Of a stretch of 64,000 bases of DNA, positions 25,659-33,971 are shown piece by piece (the first letter of the stretch is position 1; every line of letters begins with the position of its first letter). The stretch lies in assembly GCF_049319665.1 (NCBI RefSeq), contig NZ_JBMOUD010000003.1:186001-250000 (forward strand). Direction: 5' to 3'. A program made the translations under genes and the position numbers. Source of the DNA: JBMOUD01 sp049319665. GTDB lineage: Bacteria > Pseudomonadota > Gammaproteobacteria > Enterobacterales > Enterobacteriaceae. The notes below the pieces were generated by a model that had not been told where the DNA came from, did no database searches, and saw only the letters and a list, made by a program, of their open reading frames with translations.

Positions 25659-26615
25659 ATGACAACTGATAACCCAAGCGTACAAATAATACCCATTACC
25701 GAAGAAGAAGCTGGCCAACGCATTGATAATTTTCTGCGCACGCTACTCAAAGGTGTACCTAAAAGCATGATTTATCGCATCGTCCGTAAAGGCGAGGTGC
25801 GAGTAAATAAAAAACGTATCAAACCAGAATATAAGCTATTAGCAGGCGATGAAGTACGAGTACCACCGGTGAGAGTTGCCGAGCGTGACGAAACACAGGT
25901 CTCGGCGAAACTCGATAAAGTTGCTGCACTTGAGCACTGCATCTTATATGAAGATGAGCATCTATTGATTCTCAACAAGCCTTCAGGCACGGCGGTTCAT
26001 GGTGGCAGTGGATTAAGCTTCGGTGTTATTGAAGGTTTGCGTGCGTTGCGCCCTGATGCACGTTTTCTCGAACTGGTACATCGTTTAGACCGTGATACTT
26101 CAGGTGTGTTGCTGGTGGCTAAGAAGCGGTCAGCGCTGCGTTCTTTGCATGAGCAACTGCGCATGAAAACCATGCAGAAAGATTACCTTGCATTGGTTCG
26201 CGGCGAGTGGCAATCACATTGCAAAGTGGTTCAGGCTCCTTTACTGAAAAACATCCTGCAAAGTGGCGAACGCATTGTGCGAGTCAGTAGTGAAGGTAAG
26301 CCGTCAGAGACGCGTTTCAAAATCGAAGAGAAATACGCCTTTGCGACCTTGGTTAAAGCTAGCCCGGTAACGGGGAGGACTCACCAGATTCGTGTGCATA
26401 CACAACATGCTGGGCATCCTATTGCCTATGACGATCGCTACGGTGACCGTGAGTTTGATGCGCAGCTAGCAGGTAGCGGGATTAATCGTCTATTCCTACA
26501 CGCGGCGGCCTTGCGCTTTGAACATCCGAATACCGGCGAAACAATACGTATTGAGGCACCGTTAGAACCGAAATTGCGTAATGCACTCAATAAACTGCGT
26601 GCTGCAAGCAAGTAA
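25659..26615 (+). CDS. rluC: RluC, 23S rRNA pseudouridine synthase
   Basis: The 318-residue protein (E. coli 319) has an N-terminal S4 RNA-binding domain (about residues 18-80, 'QRIDNFLRTLLKGVPKSMIYRIVRKGEVRVN') and an RluA-type catalytic domain with D144 in 'HRLDRDTSGVLLVAKK'. It makes pseudouridines 955, 2504 and 2580 in 23S rRNA. It is divergent from rne. A GC-rich hairpin follows, ending the transcript before leuA2. Confidence 0.95.
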   Translation: MTTDNPSVQIIPITEEEAGQRIDNFLRTLLKGVPKSMIYRIVRKGEVRVNKKRIKPEYKLLAGDEVRVPPVRVAERDETQVSAKLDKVAALEHCILYEDEHLLILNKPSGTAVHGGSGLSFGVIEGLRALRPDARFLELVHRLDRDTSGVLLVAKKRSALRSLHEQLRMKTMQKDYLALVRGEWQSHCKVVQAPLLKNILQSGERIVRVSSEGKPSETRFKIEEKYAFATLVKASPVTGRTHQIRVHTQHAGHPIAYDDRYGDREFDAQLAGSGINRLFLHAAALRFEHPNTGETIRIEAPLEPKLRNALNKLRAASK

Positions 26616-26623
26616 AGGTTTGC

Positions 26624-26650
26624 CCCCATCGGCAGCGATTGCCGATGGGG
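26624..26650 (+). terminator. Hairpin after rluC
   Basis: 11-bp perfect stem CCCCATCGGCA/TGCCGATGGGG with a 5-nt loop, 9 bp after the rluC stop. The U tract is weak (AATATTAT). Confidence 0.6.
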
Positions 26651-26853
26651 AATATTATCAATCTCCCGTTTTGTGTCGCACCAGCTGACATTCCCTCCTT
26701 GCCTAAAATCCCTCAATGACTATCACGCAAGTGATGCCTTCTTGCTGTTTTTGTCCGTTATGCGACGATGGTTGTCGGCTAACGGGGCGCAGGATGGTGG
26801 CAATTGGGGGAATAATGGCTGAAATGTGCTTTCAGCTATTCAGGAGAATCATC

Positions 26854-28521
26854 ATGTTGAGCAACCCGGCGACCAAATATCAACCCTTCCCGCCGATTAA
26901 TCTGCCCGATCGTCAGTGGCCTTCAAAGCAGCAATTACACGCACCTCGCTGGTGTTCCAGCGATCTTCGCGATGGTAATCAGGCGTTAGCTGAGCCGATG
27001 GATAATGCGCGTAAAAGCCAGTTCTATCAGATGTTGTTGCAATGTGGTTTTAAAGAAATTGAAGTGGCGTTTCCTTCGGCATCACAAACTGATTTTGATT
27101 TTGTTCGTTCATTGATTGAAGAAAAGCAGATCCCCCACGATGTCACTATCCAGGTATTGACGCAGTCACGAGAAGATTTAATCGATCGTACCTTTGAATC
27201 CCTGGATGGCGTACCGCGCGCTATCGTTCACCTTTATAATGCGACTGCGCCTACTTTCCGTGAGATCGTCTTCAAACAAGATAAAGCCGCGACTATCGCA
27301 TTGGCGGTGAATGGTGCTCGCCGTGTCCGCCAACAGTGCGATCAACGCCCTGAAACCGAATGGACATTTGAGTACTCGCCAGAAGTCTTTTGTCTGACCG
27401 AATTAGACTTCGCGCTGGAAATTTGTGAAGCCGTCGCCGATGTGTGGCAACCGGGACCGCAGCGGCCGATGATTATCAACTTGCCTGCTACCGTCGAAGC
27501 CAGTACACCGAATGTTTATGCTGACCAGATAGAATGGTTTTGTCGACATTTTACGCGCCGCCAGCAAGTCGCGATCAGCGTGCATCCCCATAACGACCGC
27601 GGTACAGGTATTGCCTGTGCTGAGCTGGCAATGTTGGCGGGTGCCGATAGAGTAGAGGGCTGTTTGTTCGGTAATGGTGAACGTACTGGTAATGTCGATT
27701 TGGTTACCTTGGCACTTAATCTCTATACGCAAGGCGTAGCACCTGGGCTAGATTTTAGCCAGTTGAAGCACATTGTGGAAATGGTGGAGCAGTGTAACCA
27801 GCTGCCTGTCCATCCACGCCATCCTTATGCGGGAGAGCTGGTCTTTACCGCCTTCTCCGGTTCACATCAAGATGCGATTAAAAAAGGTTTCGCAGTACAG
27901 CAAGCCGATAGTTTGTGGCAGGTGCCTTACCTTATTATCGATCCCGCAGATATCGGCTGTACGTATGAAGCCATTATTCGTGTAAACAGCCAATCGGGTA
28001 AAAGCGGGGCAGCGTGGTTGCTAGAGCAGAACCACGGATTATCGTTACCACGTGCCCTGCAGATTGATTTCAGCAAAGTCGTTCAACAAGAGACAGACCG
28101 TAGCGGAAAAGAGATGACGATTGCTGATATTTGGCGACTGTTCCGCCATAGCTATGGTTTGGTTGAGCAGTTGCCATTGCAGTTGTTGAATTATCAAACG
28201 CAAAGCCACGGAGAAGATGCTTATAGCTTCACCGCCAGCGTATCTATTAATGGTGAGCAGCAACAATTACATGGCGAAGGGAATGGGTTGCTTTCTAGTG
28301 CTGTCGATGCCTTGCGTCAAGCCTTCGGCTTGGTGTTGACCATCGATGATTATCACCAACATACGCTAGGCCATCAAAGCGATAGTCGTGCCGTTGCCTA
28401 TATTCGTTGTACACCGATAAAAGGTGAGACTGCCGTTTATGGCGTAGGGATTGATGCCGATTCGGCCAGTGCTTCTTTGCGTGCACTGTTTAGCGTGGCA
28501 AGTCGCTATCTGGTGAAATAA
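26854..28521 (+). CDS. 2-isopropylmalate synthase, LeuA type 2
   Basis: The 555-residue protein is read from ATG 26854, chosen for AGGAG at 7-nt spacing; the open frame upstream has no ribosome site and no conservation. The DRE-TIM barrel has 'LRDGNQALAEPMDNARK' and the metal site 'SVHPHNDRGTGIACAE'. 'GNGERTGNVDLV' and the C-terminal LeuA regulatory domain place it in the longer type-2 subfamily common in Actinobacteria, distinct from the leuABCD-operon LeuA. It condenses 2-oxoisovalerate with acetyl-CoA in leucine synthesis. In E. coli rluC and yceF are neighbours, so this gene and its convergent regulator are an insertion. The two stop codons overlap by 32 bp. Confidence 0.88.
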   Translation: MLSNPATKYQPFPPINLPDRQWPSKQQLHAPRWCSSDLRDGNQALAEPMDNARKSQFYQMLLQCGFKEIEVAFPSASQTDFDFVRSLIEEKQIPHDVTIQVLTQSREDLIDRTFESLDGVPRAIVHLYNATAPTFREIVFKQDKAATIALAVNGARRVRQQCDQRPETEWTFEYSPEVFCLTELDFALEICEAVADVWQPGPQRPMIINLPATVEASTPNVYADQIEWFCRHFTRRQQVAISVHPHNDRGTGIACAELAMLAGADRVEGCLFGNGERTGNVDLVTLALNLYTQGVAPGLDFSQLKHIVEMVEQCNQLPVHPRHPYAGELVFTAFSGSHQDAIKKGFAVQQADSLWQVPYLIIDPADIGCTYEAIIRVNSQSGKSGAAWLLEQNHGLSLPRALQIDFSKVVQQETDRSGKEMTIADIWRLFRHSYGLVEQLPLQLLNYQTQSHGEDAYSFTASVSINGEQQQLHGEGNGLLSSAVDALRQAFGLVLTIDDYHQHTLGHQSDSRAVAYIRCTPIKGETAVYGVGIDADSASASLRALFSVASRYLVK

Positions 28522-29287
28522 CCGGTGGTGTCTGTGTAAAATAAGCACTCGGTGCCACGCCTAATTGACGGCGAAACATGGCGCTGAACGCACTGGGGCT
28601 GTCGTAACCAAGGTCGAGTGATACCTCGAGTATTGAGCGTCCAATAGCCAAGGCGTTTAGCGCTGCCAGCAGGCGTGCGCGCCGTACCCAGTCGCCGAAA
28701 CGTAATCCAGTTTCGCGCTGAAAATGGCGAGAGAGAGTGCGGCTGCTGACATTAAGAAATTTGGCAGCCTGTTCTATTTCCCAAGGCTGTGAAAGAGATT
28801 GCTGAATTTGTTGGCACAACATCAGCAATCTGTCATTGCGCGGTTCTGGCAGTTGCAGTGGCAGCGTCGGTAAAACGCGTAACTCATCCAAAATCAGCTC
28901 CATCACGCGTTCCTCACGGCCTCCGCTTTGATAATTTGCCGGGATATCAAATGCACAAAGGATAAGTTCACGTAACAGCGGTGATATTTGTACCACTTGG
29001 CAACGTGCTGGCAGATCTGCTCGTGCTAAGGGATCAACAAACAATGTACGAGCAGCGACTTTTCCCGTGAAACGCAGACTATGTTCGGTTCGCGCAGGCA
29101 GCCATACGCCACGCCCCGGTGGGACTACCCAGCTTCCCTGGCGAGTATTGACCTGTACAACACCGCTGAGACTATGGATTAGTTGCGCGCAATTATGGCT
29201 GTGACTCGGCTCAAAATCGCCATGTTGATAATCTTTGGCATAGGGCACAATGGATTGATTATTCAAAAAGTCCTGACTAAACAACAT
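28490..29287 (-). CDS. AraC-family transcriptional regulator
   Basis: The 265-residue protein has an N-terminal cupin (about residues 20-95, with 'EPSHSHNCAQLIHSLSGVVQV' and 'VVPPGRGVWLPARTEHSLRF') and a C-terminal AraC double helix-turn-helix (about residues 160-255, 'WEIEQAAKFLNVSSRTLSRHFQRETG' and 'SILEVSLDLGYDSPSAFSAMFRRQLG'). This cupin-AraC layout is like NimR (YeaM) type regulators. It is convergent with leuA2 and overlaps its 3' end by 32 bp. Whether it controls leuA2 is not shown. The ligand is unknown. Confidence 0.85.
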   Translation of the reverse strand: MLFSQDFLNNQSIVPYAKDYQHGDFEPSHSHNCAQLIHSLSGVVQVNTRQGSWVVPPGRGVWLPARTEHSLRFTGKVAARTLFVDPLARADLPARCQVVQISPLLRELILCAFDIPANYQSGGREERVMELILDELRVLPTLPLQLPEPRNDRLLMLCQQIQQSLSQPWEIEQAAKFLNVSSRTLSRHFQRETGLRFGDWVRRARLLAALNALAIGRSILEVSLDLGYDSPSAFSAMFRRQLGVAPSAYFTQTPPVISPDSDLPR

Positions 29288-29346
29288 GAATTCGCCCTAT
29301 GGCTTAAAAAGATTATCAGCAGCATGTCACGCCAATGTTCGGTAGG

Positions 29347-29952
29347 CTAGTCTTGAGATCGCGCCAGAGGGTTAATTCCCCATTCGCGAAGCATTGCCAG
29401 CAAGGCGATCAGCGGCAGACCGATAAGTGAATTAGGGTCACGTCCATTAAGCGATTCAAACAGACTAATCCCTAATCCCTCACATTTAAAACTGCCAGCG
29501 CAATCATAAGGTTGTTCCAAGAGGAGATAACCTTCTATCTCTTGGTCGCTCAACTCGCGAAAGTTCACTACAAAAGGCTCACAAATCACCTGAGTTTGAC
29601 CTGTATCACTGTCTAGCAGACATAGGCCAGTATAAAAGGTCACCGCTCGGCCACTTGCCAGACGTAACTGTTCAAAGGCTTTGTCAAAACCATGAGGTTT
29701 ACCGAGGATCCTTTGGTCGATCACACAAACTTGATCTGATCCAATAATCACGTGGCCAGGATATTTTTCTACCAGTGACGCTGCTTTTTTTTGTGCGAGG
29801 CGAGTGACTAATTCGCTAGCTGATTCCCCGCTTAGTGGCGTTTCATCTGCGATGGGGGCGGAAACACTAAAAGGTAAGGTCGTTTTTTCCAACACAGCGC
29901 GTCGGTAAACTGAGGTTGAGGCTAAAAGGATCTTTTTTGTCGAAATGATCAT
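29347..29952 (-). CDS. yceF: YceF, Maf-type nucleotide pyrophosphatase
   Basis: The 201-residue protein is read from ATG 29952; an upstream in-frame ATG at 29991 is also possible because neither has a strong ribosome site. 'KILLASTSVYRRAVLEK' and 'IADETPLSGESASELVTRLAQKKA' are the Maf substrate loops, and 'VIIGSDQVCVIDQRILGKP' holds the catalytic Asp. E. coli YceF hydrolyses 7-methyl-GTP, suggesting housecleaning of modified nucleotides. It is divergent from yceD. A miniature inverted-repeat element sits in its upstream region. Confidence 0.9.
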   Translation of the reverse strand: MIISTKKILLASTSVYRRAVLEKTTLPFSVSAPIADETPLSGESASELVTRLAQKKAASLVEKYPGHVIIGSDQVCVIDQRILGKPHGFDKAFEQLRLASGRAVTFYTGLCLLDSDTGQTQVICEPFVVNFRELSDQEIEGYLLLEQPYDCAGSFKCEGLGISLFESLNGRDPNSLIGLPLIALLAMLREWGINPLARSQD

Positions 29953-30010
29953 TATTTTTTTCACAAAGCGTAGCGTTATTGTGTGACACATTTTAAACTG
30001 TACGCCGCTA

Positions 30011-30163
30011 AGAGCCTATTCTAAATCGACATCAGTTGAACATTCGATTGAAACGGTGTTCCGTGACGCGAAATACCGGGCAGATTTCACGTCGAAAGAT
30101 CGCGTAATTTATGTGCGATTACGCCGTAATTTCGACGGGAAGTAACGATTTATAATAGGCTCT
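30011..30163. mobile_element. Miniature inverted-repeat element B (153 bp)
   Basis: Bounded by 18-bp terminal inverted repeats with one mismatch: AGAGCCTATTCTAAATCG at 30011 and the complement of AGAGCCTATTATAAATCG ending at 30163. Internally it is also palindromic (CGTCGAAA ... TTTCGACG arms with CGTAATTT repeats), so its RNA would fold into a long hairpin. The terminal core equals that of element A at 2464-2578. It has no coding capacity. It lies between divergent yceF and yceD, ending 47 bp before the yceD -35 box. Confidence 0.65.
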
Positions 30164-30209
30164 GAGGAAGCGAATATTGGAGAAAGGTGTGGTTTGTAGG
30201 CCTTTTTCT

Positions 30210-30238
30210 TTGACTCTATGTCGTTACAAAGTTAATAT
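30210..30238 (+). promoter_or_regulatory. Sigma70 promoter of yceD-rpmF (near-leaderless)
   Basis: TTGACT (30210-30215), exactly 17 bp, then TAATAT (30233-30238). Transcription would start around 30244-30247, while the yceD ATG is at 30248. No Shine-Dalgarno sequence precedes that ATG. Confidence 0.75.
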
Positions 30239-30247
30239 GCGCGCCCT

Positions 30248-30772
30248 ATGCAAAAGGTAAAATTACCCCTGGCTGTTGATGCGGTTCGTACCGCTCAGAA
30301 GCGTTTAGATTATATTGGTGTCTACGAAGCTGAGCAGGTAACACGAGTTGCTGAATCAGTAGTCAGCGTGGATTCAGATGTTCAAACATCTTTGTCGTTT
30401 GACATAGACAATCAGCGTTTGGCTGTTATTAAAGGCCATTCAGAGGTTGTCGTGACTCTGGAATGTCAGAGATGTGGCAAGACATTTGAGCATCAGGTTC
30501 ACACAACATATTGTTTTAGTCCTGTTCAAAATGATGAACAGGCTGAGGCATTACCGGAAGCGTACGAGCCGATTGACGTCGATGATTATGGCGAAGTCGA
30601 TTTGCTGGCAATGATTGAAGACGAAATTATTCTTTCACTGCCTGTCGTTCCGGTACATGAATCTGAACACTGTGAAGTGTCCGACGCGGACATGGTGTTT
30701 GGCAAACTGCCTGCAGAGGCGGAGAAACCAAATCCATTTTCCGTATTAGCGAGTTTAAAGAAAAGTAATTGA
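30248..30772 (+). CDS. yceD: YceD, 23S rRNA accumulation protein
   Basis: The 174-residue protein (E. coli 173) starts MQKVKLPLAVDAVRTAQKRL like E. coli YceD. It has a Cys pair in 'LECQRCGKTFEHQV' and an acidic region 'EPIDVDDYGEVDLLAMIEDEIILSLPVVP', the DUF177 signature. YceD homologues are linked to 23S rRNA accumulation or ribosome assembly and are almost always fused in an operon with rpmF, as here (12-bp gap). The ATG directly follows the promoter, with no ribosome site, so the mRNA is probably leaderless or nearly so. Confidence 0.93.
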   Translation: MQKVKLPLAVDAVRTAQKRLDYIGVYEAEQVTRVAESVVSVDSDVQTSLSFDIDNQRLAVIKGHSEVVVTLECQRCGKTFEHQVHTTYCFSPVQNDEQAEALPEAYEPIDVDDYGEVDLLAMIEDEIILSLPVVPVHESEHCEVSDADMVFGKLPAEAEKPNPFSVLASLKKSN

Positions 30773-30784
30773 GGAGTAAGGTCC

Positions 30785-30952
30785 ATGGCCGTACAACAGA
30801 ATAAACCAACCCGTTCTAAACGTGGCATGCGTCGTTCACACGATGCGCTGACCACCGCCACTTTGTCTGTGGACAAAACTTCTGGCGAGACTCACCTGCG
30901 TCACCACATCACTGCCGACGGTTTCTACCGCGGTCGCAAGGTTATCGGCTAA
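30785..30952 (+). CDS. rpmF: 50S ribosomal protein L32
   Basis: The 55-residue protein is slightly shorter than E. coli L32 (57). It begins [20 protein letters not shown] and ends '[18 protein letters not shown]', with the basic N-terminus and HHITADG block typical of bL32. GAGGAG-type sequence (TTGAGGAGTAAGG) spans the junction with yceD. It links ribosome synthesis with the following lipid genes, a gene order conserved in many bacteria. Confidence 0.97.
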
Positions 30953-30964
30953 GAATTACTTGCT

Positions 30965-30994
30965 AACTATTTACTCGATAACTATTTACTCGAT
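30965..30994 (+). repeat. 15-bp perfect tandem duplication
   Basis: AACTATTTACTCGAT occurs twice back to back (30965-30979, 30980-30994) in the rpmF-plsX gap, followed by a partial third (AAATAT). It lies 22 bp before the likely TTG start of plsX. Confidence 0.85.
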
Positions 30995-31015
30995 AAATAT
31001 GTGCAAGGCGATACC

Positions 31016-32050
31016 TTGAAACGTCTAACTTTAGCGTTAGATGTTATGGGCGGGGATTTCGGTCCTTCCGTCACAGTGCCTGCTTCATTGCAGGCACTGA
31101 CCTCTAATCCCGAACTTCATCTTCTTTTGGTCGGAGACCCCGACATAATCACGCCCTTACTCGCCCAAGCCGATGCTTCGCAACAATCGCGAATTAGCAT
31201 TATTGGTGCTGAGTCAGTCATTGCCAGCGATGCAAGAGTTTCGCAGGCTATCCGCGCAAGTCGCGGTAGTTCAATGCGGGTGGCGTTGGAGTTGATCAAA
31301 AACGGTGAGGCGCAGGCTTGCGTCAGCGCGGGTAATACCGGCGCACTGATGGGATTAGCTAAACTGGTTTTAAAGCCTCTGGATGGCATTGAGCGTCCGG
31401 CATTGATGACAGTTTTACCTAACCAGCAGCGTGGAAAAACCGTGGTGTTGGATTTAGGTGCGAATGTAGAATGCGACAGCAGGATGCTGGTGCAATTTGC
31501 TGTGATGGGTTCCGTCATGGCAGAACAAGTGGTCGGAGTGGAAAATCCGCGCGTTGCCTTGCTTAATATCGGCGAGGAAGAATCAAAAGGGCTAGATAAC
31601 ATCCGAGAGGCGGCGTCGATTTTAAAAAAAACACCCACAATCAATTATATCGGGTATCTTGAAGGCAATGACCTTCTTACTGGTAAAACAGATGTGATGG
31701 TGTGCGACGGCTTTGTAGGCAATGTCACACTTAAAACAATGGAAGGTGTGATTAGGATGTTTCTGTCACTGCTCAAATCCTCTGATGAGAGTGGCAAAAA
31801 AGCCTGGTGGCTGAAATGGTTGGGGAAAATCTTGCAAAAGAAACTTGCCAAACGTTTCGGCCATTTGAACCCAGACCAATATAATGGTGCTTGCTTGTTG
31901 GGCTTACGCGGCATTGTCATAAAAAGTCATGGTGGAGCAAATCAGCGAGCGTTCGCTGTTGCTATCGAACAGGCTGTACAGGCGGTGCAGCGGCAAGTAG
32001 CTCAAAAAATTGCCGTGCGCCTTGAGGCTGTTTTACCTAAGAGTGATTGA
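31016..32050 (+). CDS. plsX: PlsX, phosphate acyltransferase
   Basis: The 344-residue protein is read from TTG 31016, which gives (M)KRLTLALDVMGGDFGPSVTV, aligned with the E. coli start MTRLTLALDVMGGDFGPS, and has AAGG 8 bases upstream. A GTG at 31001 is the alternative. 'DVMGGDFGP', 'VSAGNTGALM' and 'LDLGANVECD' are PlsX blocks. It makes acyl-phosphate from acyl-ACP, feeding PlsY. It is the first lipid gene of the plsX-fabHDG series and is 6 bp from fabH. Confidence 0.93.
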   Translation: MKRLTLALDVMGGDFGPSVTVPASLQALTSNPELHLLLVGDPDIITPLLAQADASQQSRISIIGAESVIASDARVSQAIRASRGSSMRVALELIKNGEAQACVSAGNTGALMGLAKLVLKPLDGIERPALMTVLPNQQRGKTVVLDLGANVECDSRMLVQFAVMGSVMAEQVVGVENPRVALLNIGEEESKGLDNIREAASILKKTPTINYIGYLEGNDLLTGKTDVMVCDGFVGNVTLKTMEGVIRMFLSLLKSSDESGKKAWWLKWLGKILQKKLAKRFGHLNPDQYNGACLLGLRGIVIKSHGGANQRAFAVAIEQAVQAVQRQVAQKIAVRLEAVLPKSD

Positions 32051-32056
32051 TCGTAC

Positions 32057-33010
32057 ATGCATACAAAGATTCTCGGTACGGGGAGCTATTTACCCGTTCA
32101 AGTTCGGTCAAACGCCGACTTAGAAAAAATGGTCGAAACTTCTGACGAGTGGATTGTCACCCGCACAGGGATTCGTGAACGTCGTATTGCTGCACCGGAT
32201 GAGACTGTGGCCACAATGGGCCTACTCGCAGCGGAAAAAGCATTGGAAATGGCCGATGTCGATAAACACGATGTTGGACTGATCATTGTTGCCACAACCT
32301 CATCTTCACATGCATTTCCAAGCTCTGCCTGCCAAGTGCAGAACTTATTGGGAATCAAAGATTGTGCGGCCTTTGACCTCGCGGCAGCTTGCGCTGGGTT
32401 CACTTACGCCCTGAGTGTTGCCGATCAGTACGTCAAAAATGGCGCTGTGCGCTATGCACTAGTGATCGGTGCCGACGTGCTTTCTCGTAAACTCGATCCT
32501 GAAGATCGCGGCACTGTTATCCTCTTTGGTGACGGTGCTGGTGCGGTATTGCTGGGAGCATCAGAAGAGCAGGGGATTATTTCTACCCATATGCATGCTG
32601 ATGGTCATTACGGTAATCTGCTAACGTTGGCTTACCCAGACCAACAAAATTCCGATGAATCAGCTTATGTCACCATGGCTGGTAATGAAGTATTTAAAGT
32701 TGCTGTTACTGAGTTGGCCCACGTTGTTGAAGAAACGCTGGAAGCTAACAATATGGACCGCTCACAGCTTGACTGGCTGGTTCCACACCAAGCGAACCTG
32801 CGCATTATCAGCGCTACAGCGAAAAAGCTGGGAATGGACATGGACAAAGTGGTCGTGACATTGGATCGTCATGGCAACACTTCCGCAGCTTCCGTTCCTT
32901 CTGCACTTGATGAAGCCGTACGCGATGGTCGCATTCAACGTGGGCACTTAGTGCTGCTTGAGGCGTTTGGCGGCGGCTTTACCTGGGGTTCGGCGCTGGT
33001 TCGTTTTTGA
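32057..33010 (+). CDS. fabH: FabH, beta-ketoacyl-ACP synthase III
   Basis: The 317-residue protein (E. coli 317) has the catalytic triad: Cys112 in 'AAACAGFTY', His in 'WLVPHQANLRI' (about 244) and Asn in 'RHGNTSAAS' (about 274). It condenses acetyl-CoA with malonyl-ACP to start fatty acid synthesis. It sits 6 bp after plsX and 18 bp before fabD, clearly in one operon. Unusually long motifs or insertions are absent. Confidence 0.97.
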   Translation: MHTKILGTGSYLPVQVRSNADLEKMVETSDEWIVTRTGIRERRIAAPDETVATMGLLAAEKALEMADVDKHDVGLIIVATTSSSHAFPSSACQVQNLLGIKDCAAFDLAAACAGFTYALSVADQYVKNGAVRYALVIGADVLSRKLDPEDRGTVILFGDGAGAVLLGASEEQGIISTHMHADGHYGNLLTLAYPDQQNSDESAYVTMAGNEVFKVAVTELAHVVEETLEANNMDRSQLDWLVPHQANLRIISATAKKLGMDMDKVVVTLDRHGNTSAASVPSALDEAVRDGRIQRGHLVLLEAFGGGFTWGSALVRF

Positions 33011-33028
33011 TTTAACAGGACGATTAAA

Positions 33029-33961
33029 ATGACAAAAATTGCGGTTGTTTTTCCTGGTCAGGGTTCTCAATCTTTAGGTATGCTTGCCGATTTGGCAGCC
33101 ACTTATCCCGTTGTTGAAGAGACCTTTTCACAAGCGTCTTCAGTGCTGGGATATGATTTGTGGCAACTGGTTCAACAAGGGCCGGCAGAAGAACTCAATA
33201 AAACCTGGCAGACGCAACCGGCACTGTTGGCTGCATCTGTTGCAATTTGGCGTGTATGGCAGCAGCAAAATGGTGCCACACCGGCATTGATGGCTGGCCA
33301 CAGTCTGGGTGAATATTCCGCACTGGTTTGTGCCGGTGTGTTGGATTTCCAGCAGGCAATCAGCTTGGTTGAACTGCGTGGCAAACTGATGCAAGAAGCT
33401 GTGCCAGAAGGTACTGGTGCGATGTACGCTATCATCGGCCTGGACAATGACGCTATCGTCAAAGCTTGTGAAGAATCTGCCCAGGGACAGGTTGTCTCTC
33501 CGGTAAACTTCAATTCACCGGGGCAAGTGGTTATTGCAGGCAATAAAGAAGCCGTTGAGCGTGCTGGAGCTGCTTGTAAAGCTGCGGGCGCAAAACGTGC
33601 ATTACCTTTACCAGTCAGCGTGCCATCGCATTGTGCGTTAATGAAACCTGCTGCTGATAAAATGGCTATTGCGCTTGAAGATGTAACCTTCAGCGCGCCG
33701 CAATATCCGGTTGTCAATAATGTGGATGTACGGGTTGAAACTTCACCTGAAGCGATTCGCAGCGCGTTAGTGCGCCAACTGTACAGTCCAGTTCGTTGGA
33801 CAGAATCTGTAGAATACATGGCAGCGCAGGGCGTTGAACACTTATTAGAGGTTGGGCCGGGCAAAGTATTAACCGGATTGACCAAACGTATTGTTGATAC
33901 CCTGACCGCAGCGGCAGTAAATGATACTGCGACTCTGACAGCGGCATTAGAACAAGAATAA
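33029..33961 (+). CDS. fabD: FabD, malonyl-CoA:ACP transacylase
   Basis: The 310-residue protein (E. coli 309) has 'VFPGQGSQSLGM' near the N-terminus, nucleophile Ser92 in 'GHSLGEYSALVCAG', and the His of 'PVSVPSHCALM' (about 201). 'EVGPGKVLTGLTKRI' is the family C-terminal block. It loads malonyl onto AcpP, whose gene lies 0.9 kb downstream. It follows fabH with 18 bp and precedes fabG by 10 bp. Confidence 0.97.
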   Translation: MTKIAVVFPGQGSQSLGMLADLAATYPVVEETFSQASSVLGYDLWQLVQQGPAEELNKTWQTQPALLAASVAIWRVWQQQNGATPALMAGHSLGEYSALVCAGVLDFQQAISLVELRGKLMQEAVPEGTGAMYAIIGLDNDAIVKACEESAQGQVVSPVNFNSPGQVVIAGNKEAVERAGAACKAAGAKRALPLPVSVPSHCALMKPAADKMAIALEDVTFSAPQYPVVNNVDVRVETSPEAIRSALVRQLYSPVRWTESVEYMAAQGVEHLLEVGPGKVLTGLTKRIVDTLTAAAVNDTATLTAALEQE

Positions 33962-33971
33962 GAGGCAGATA

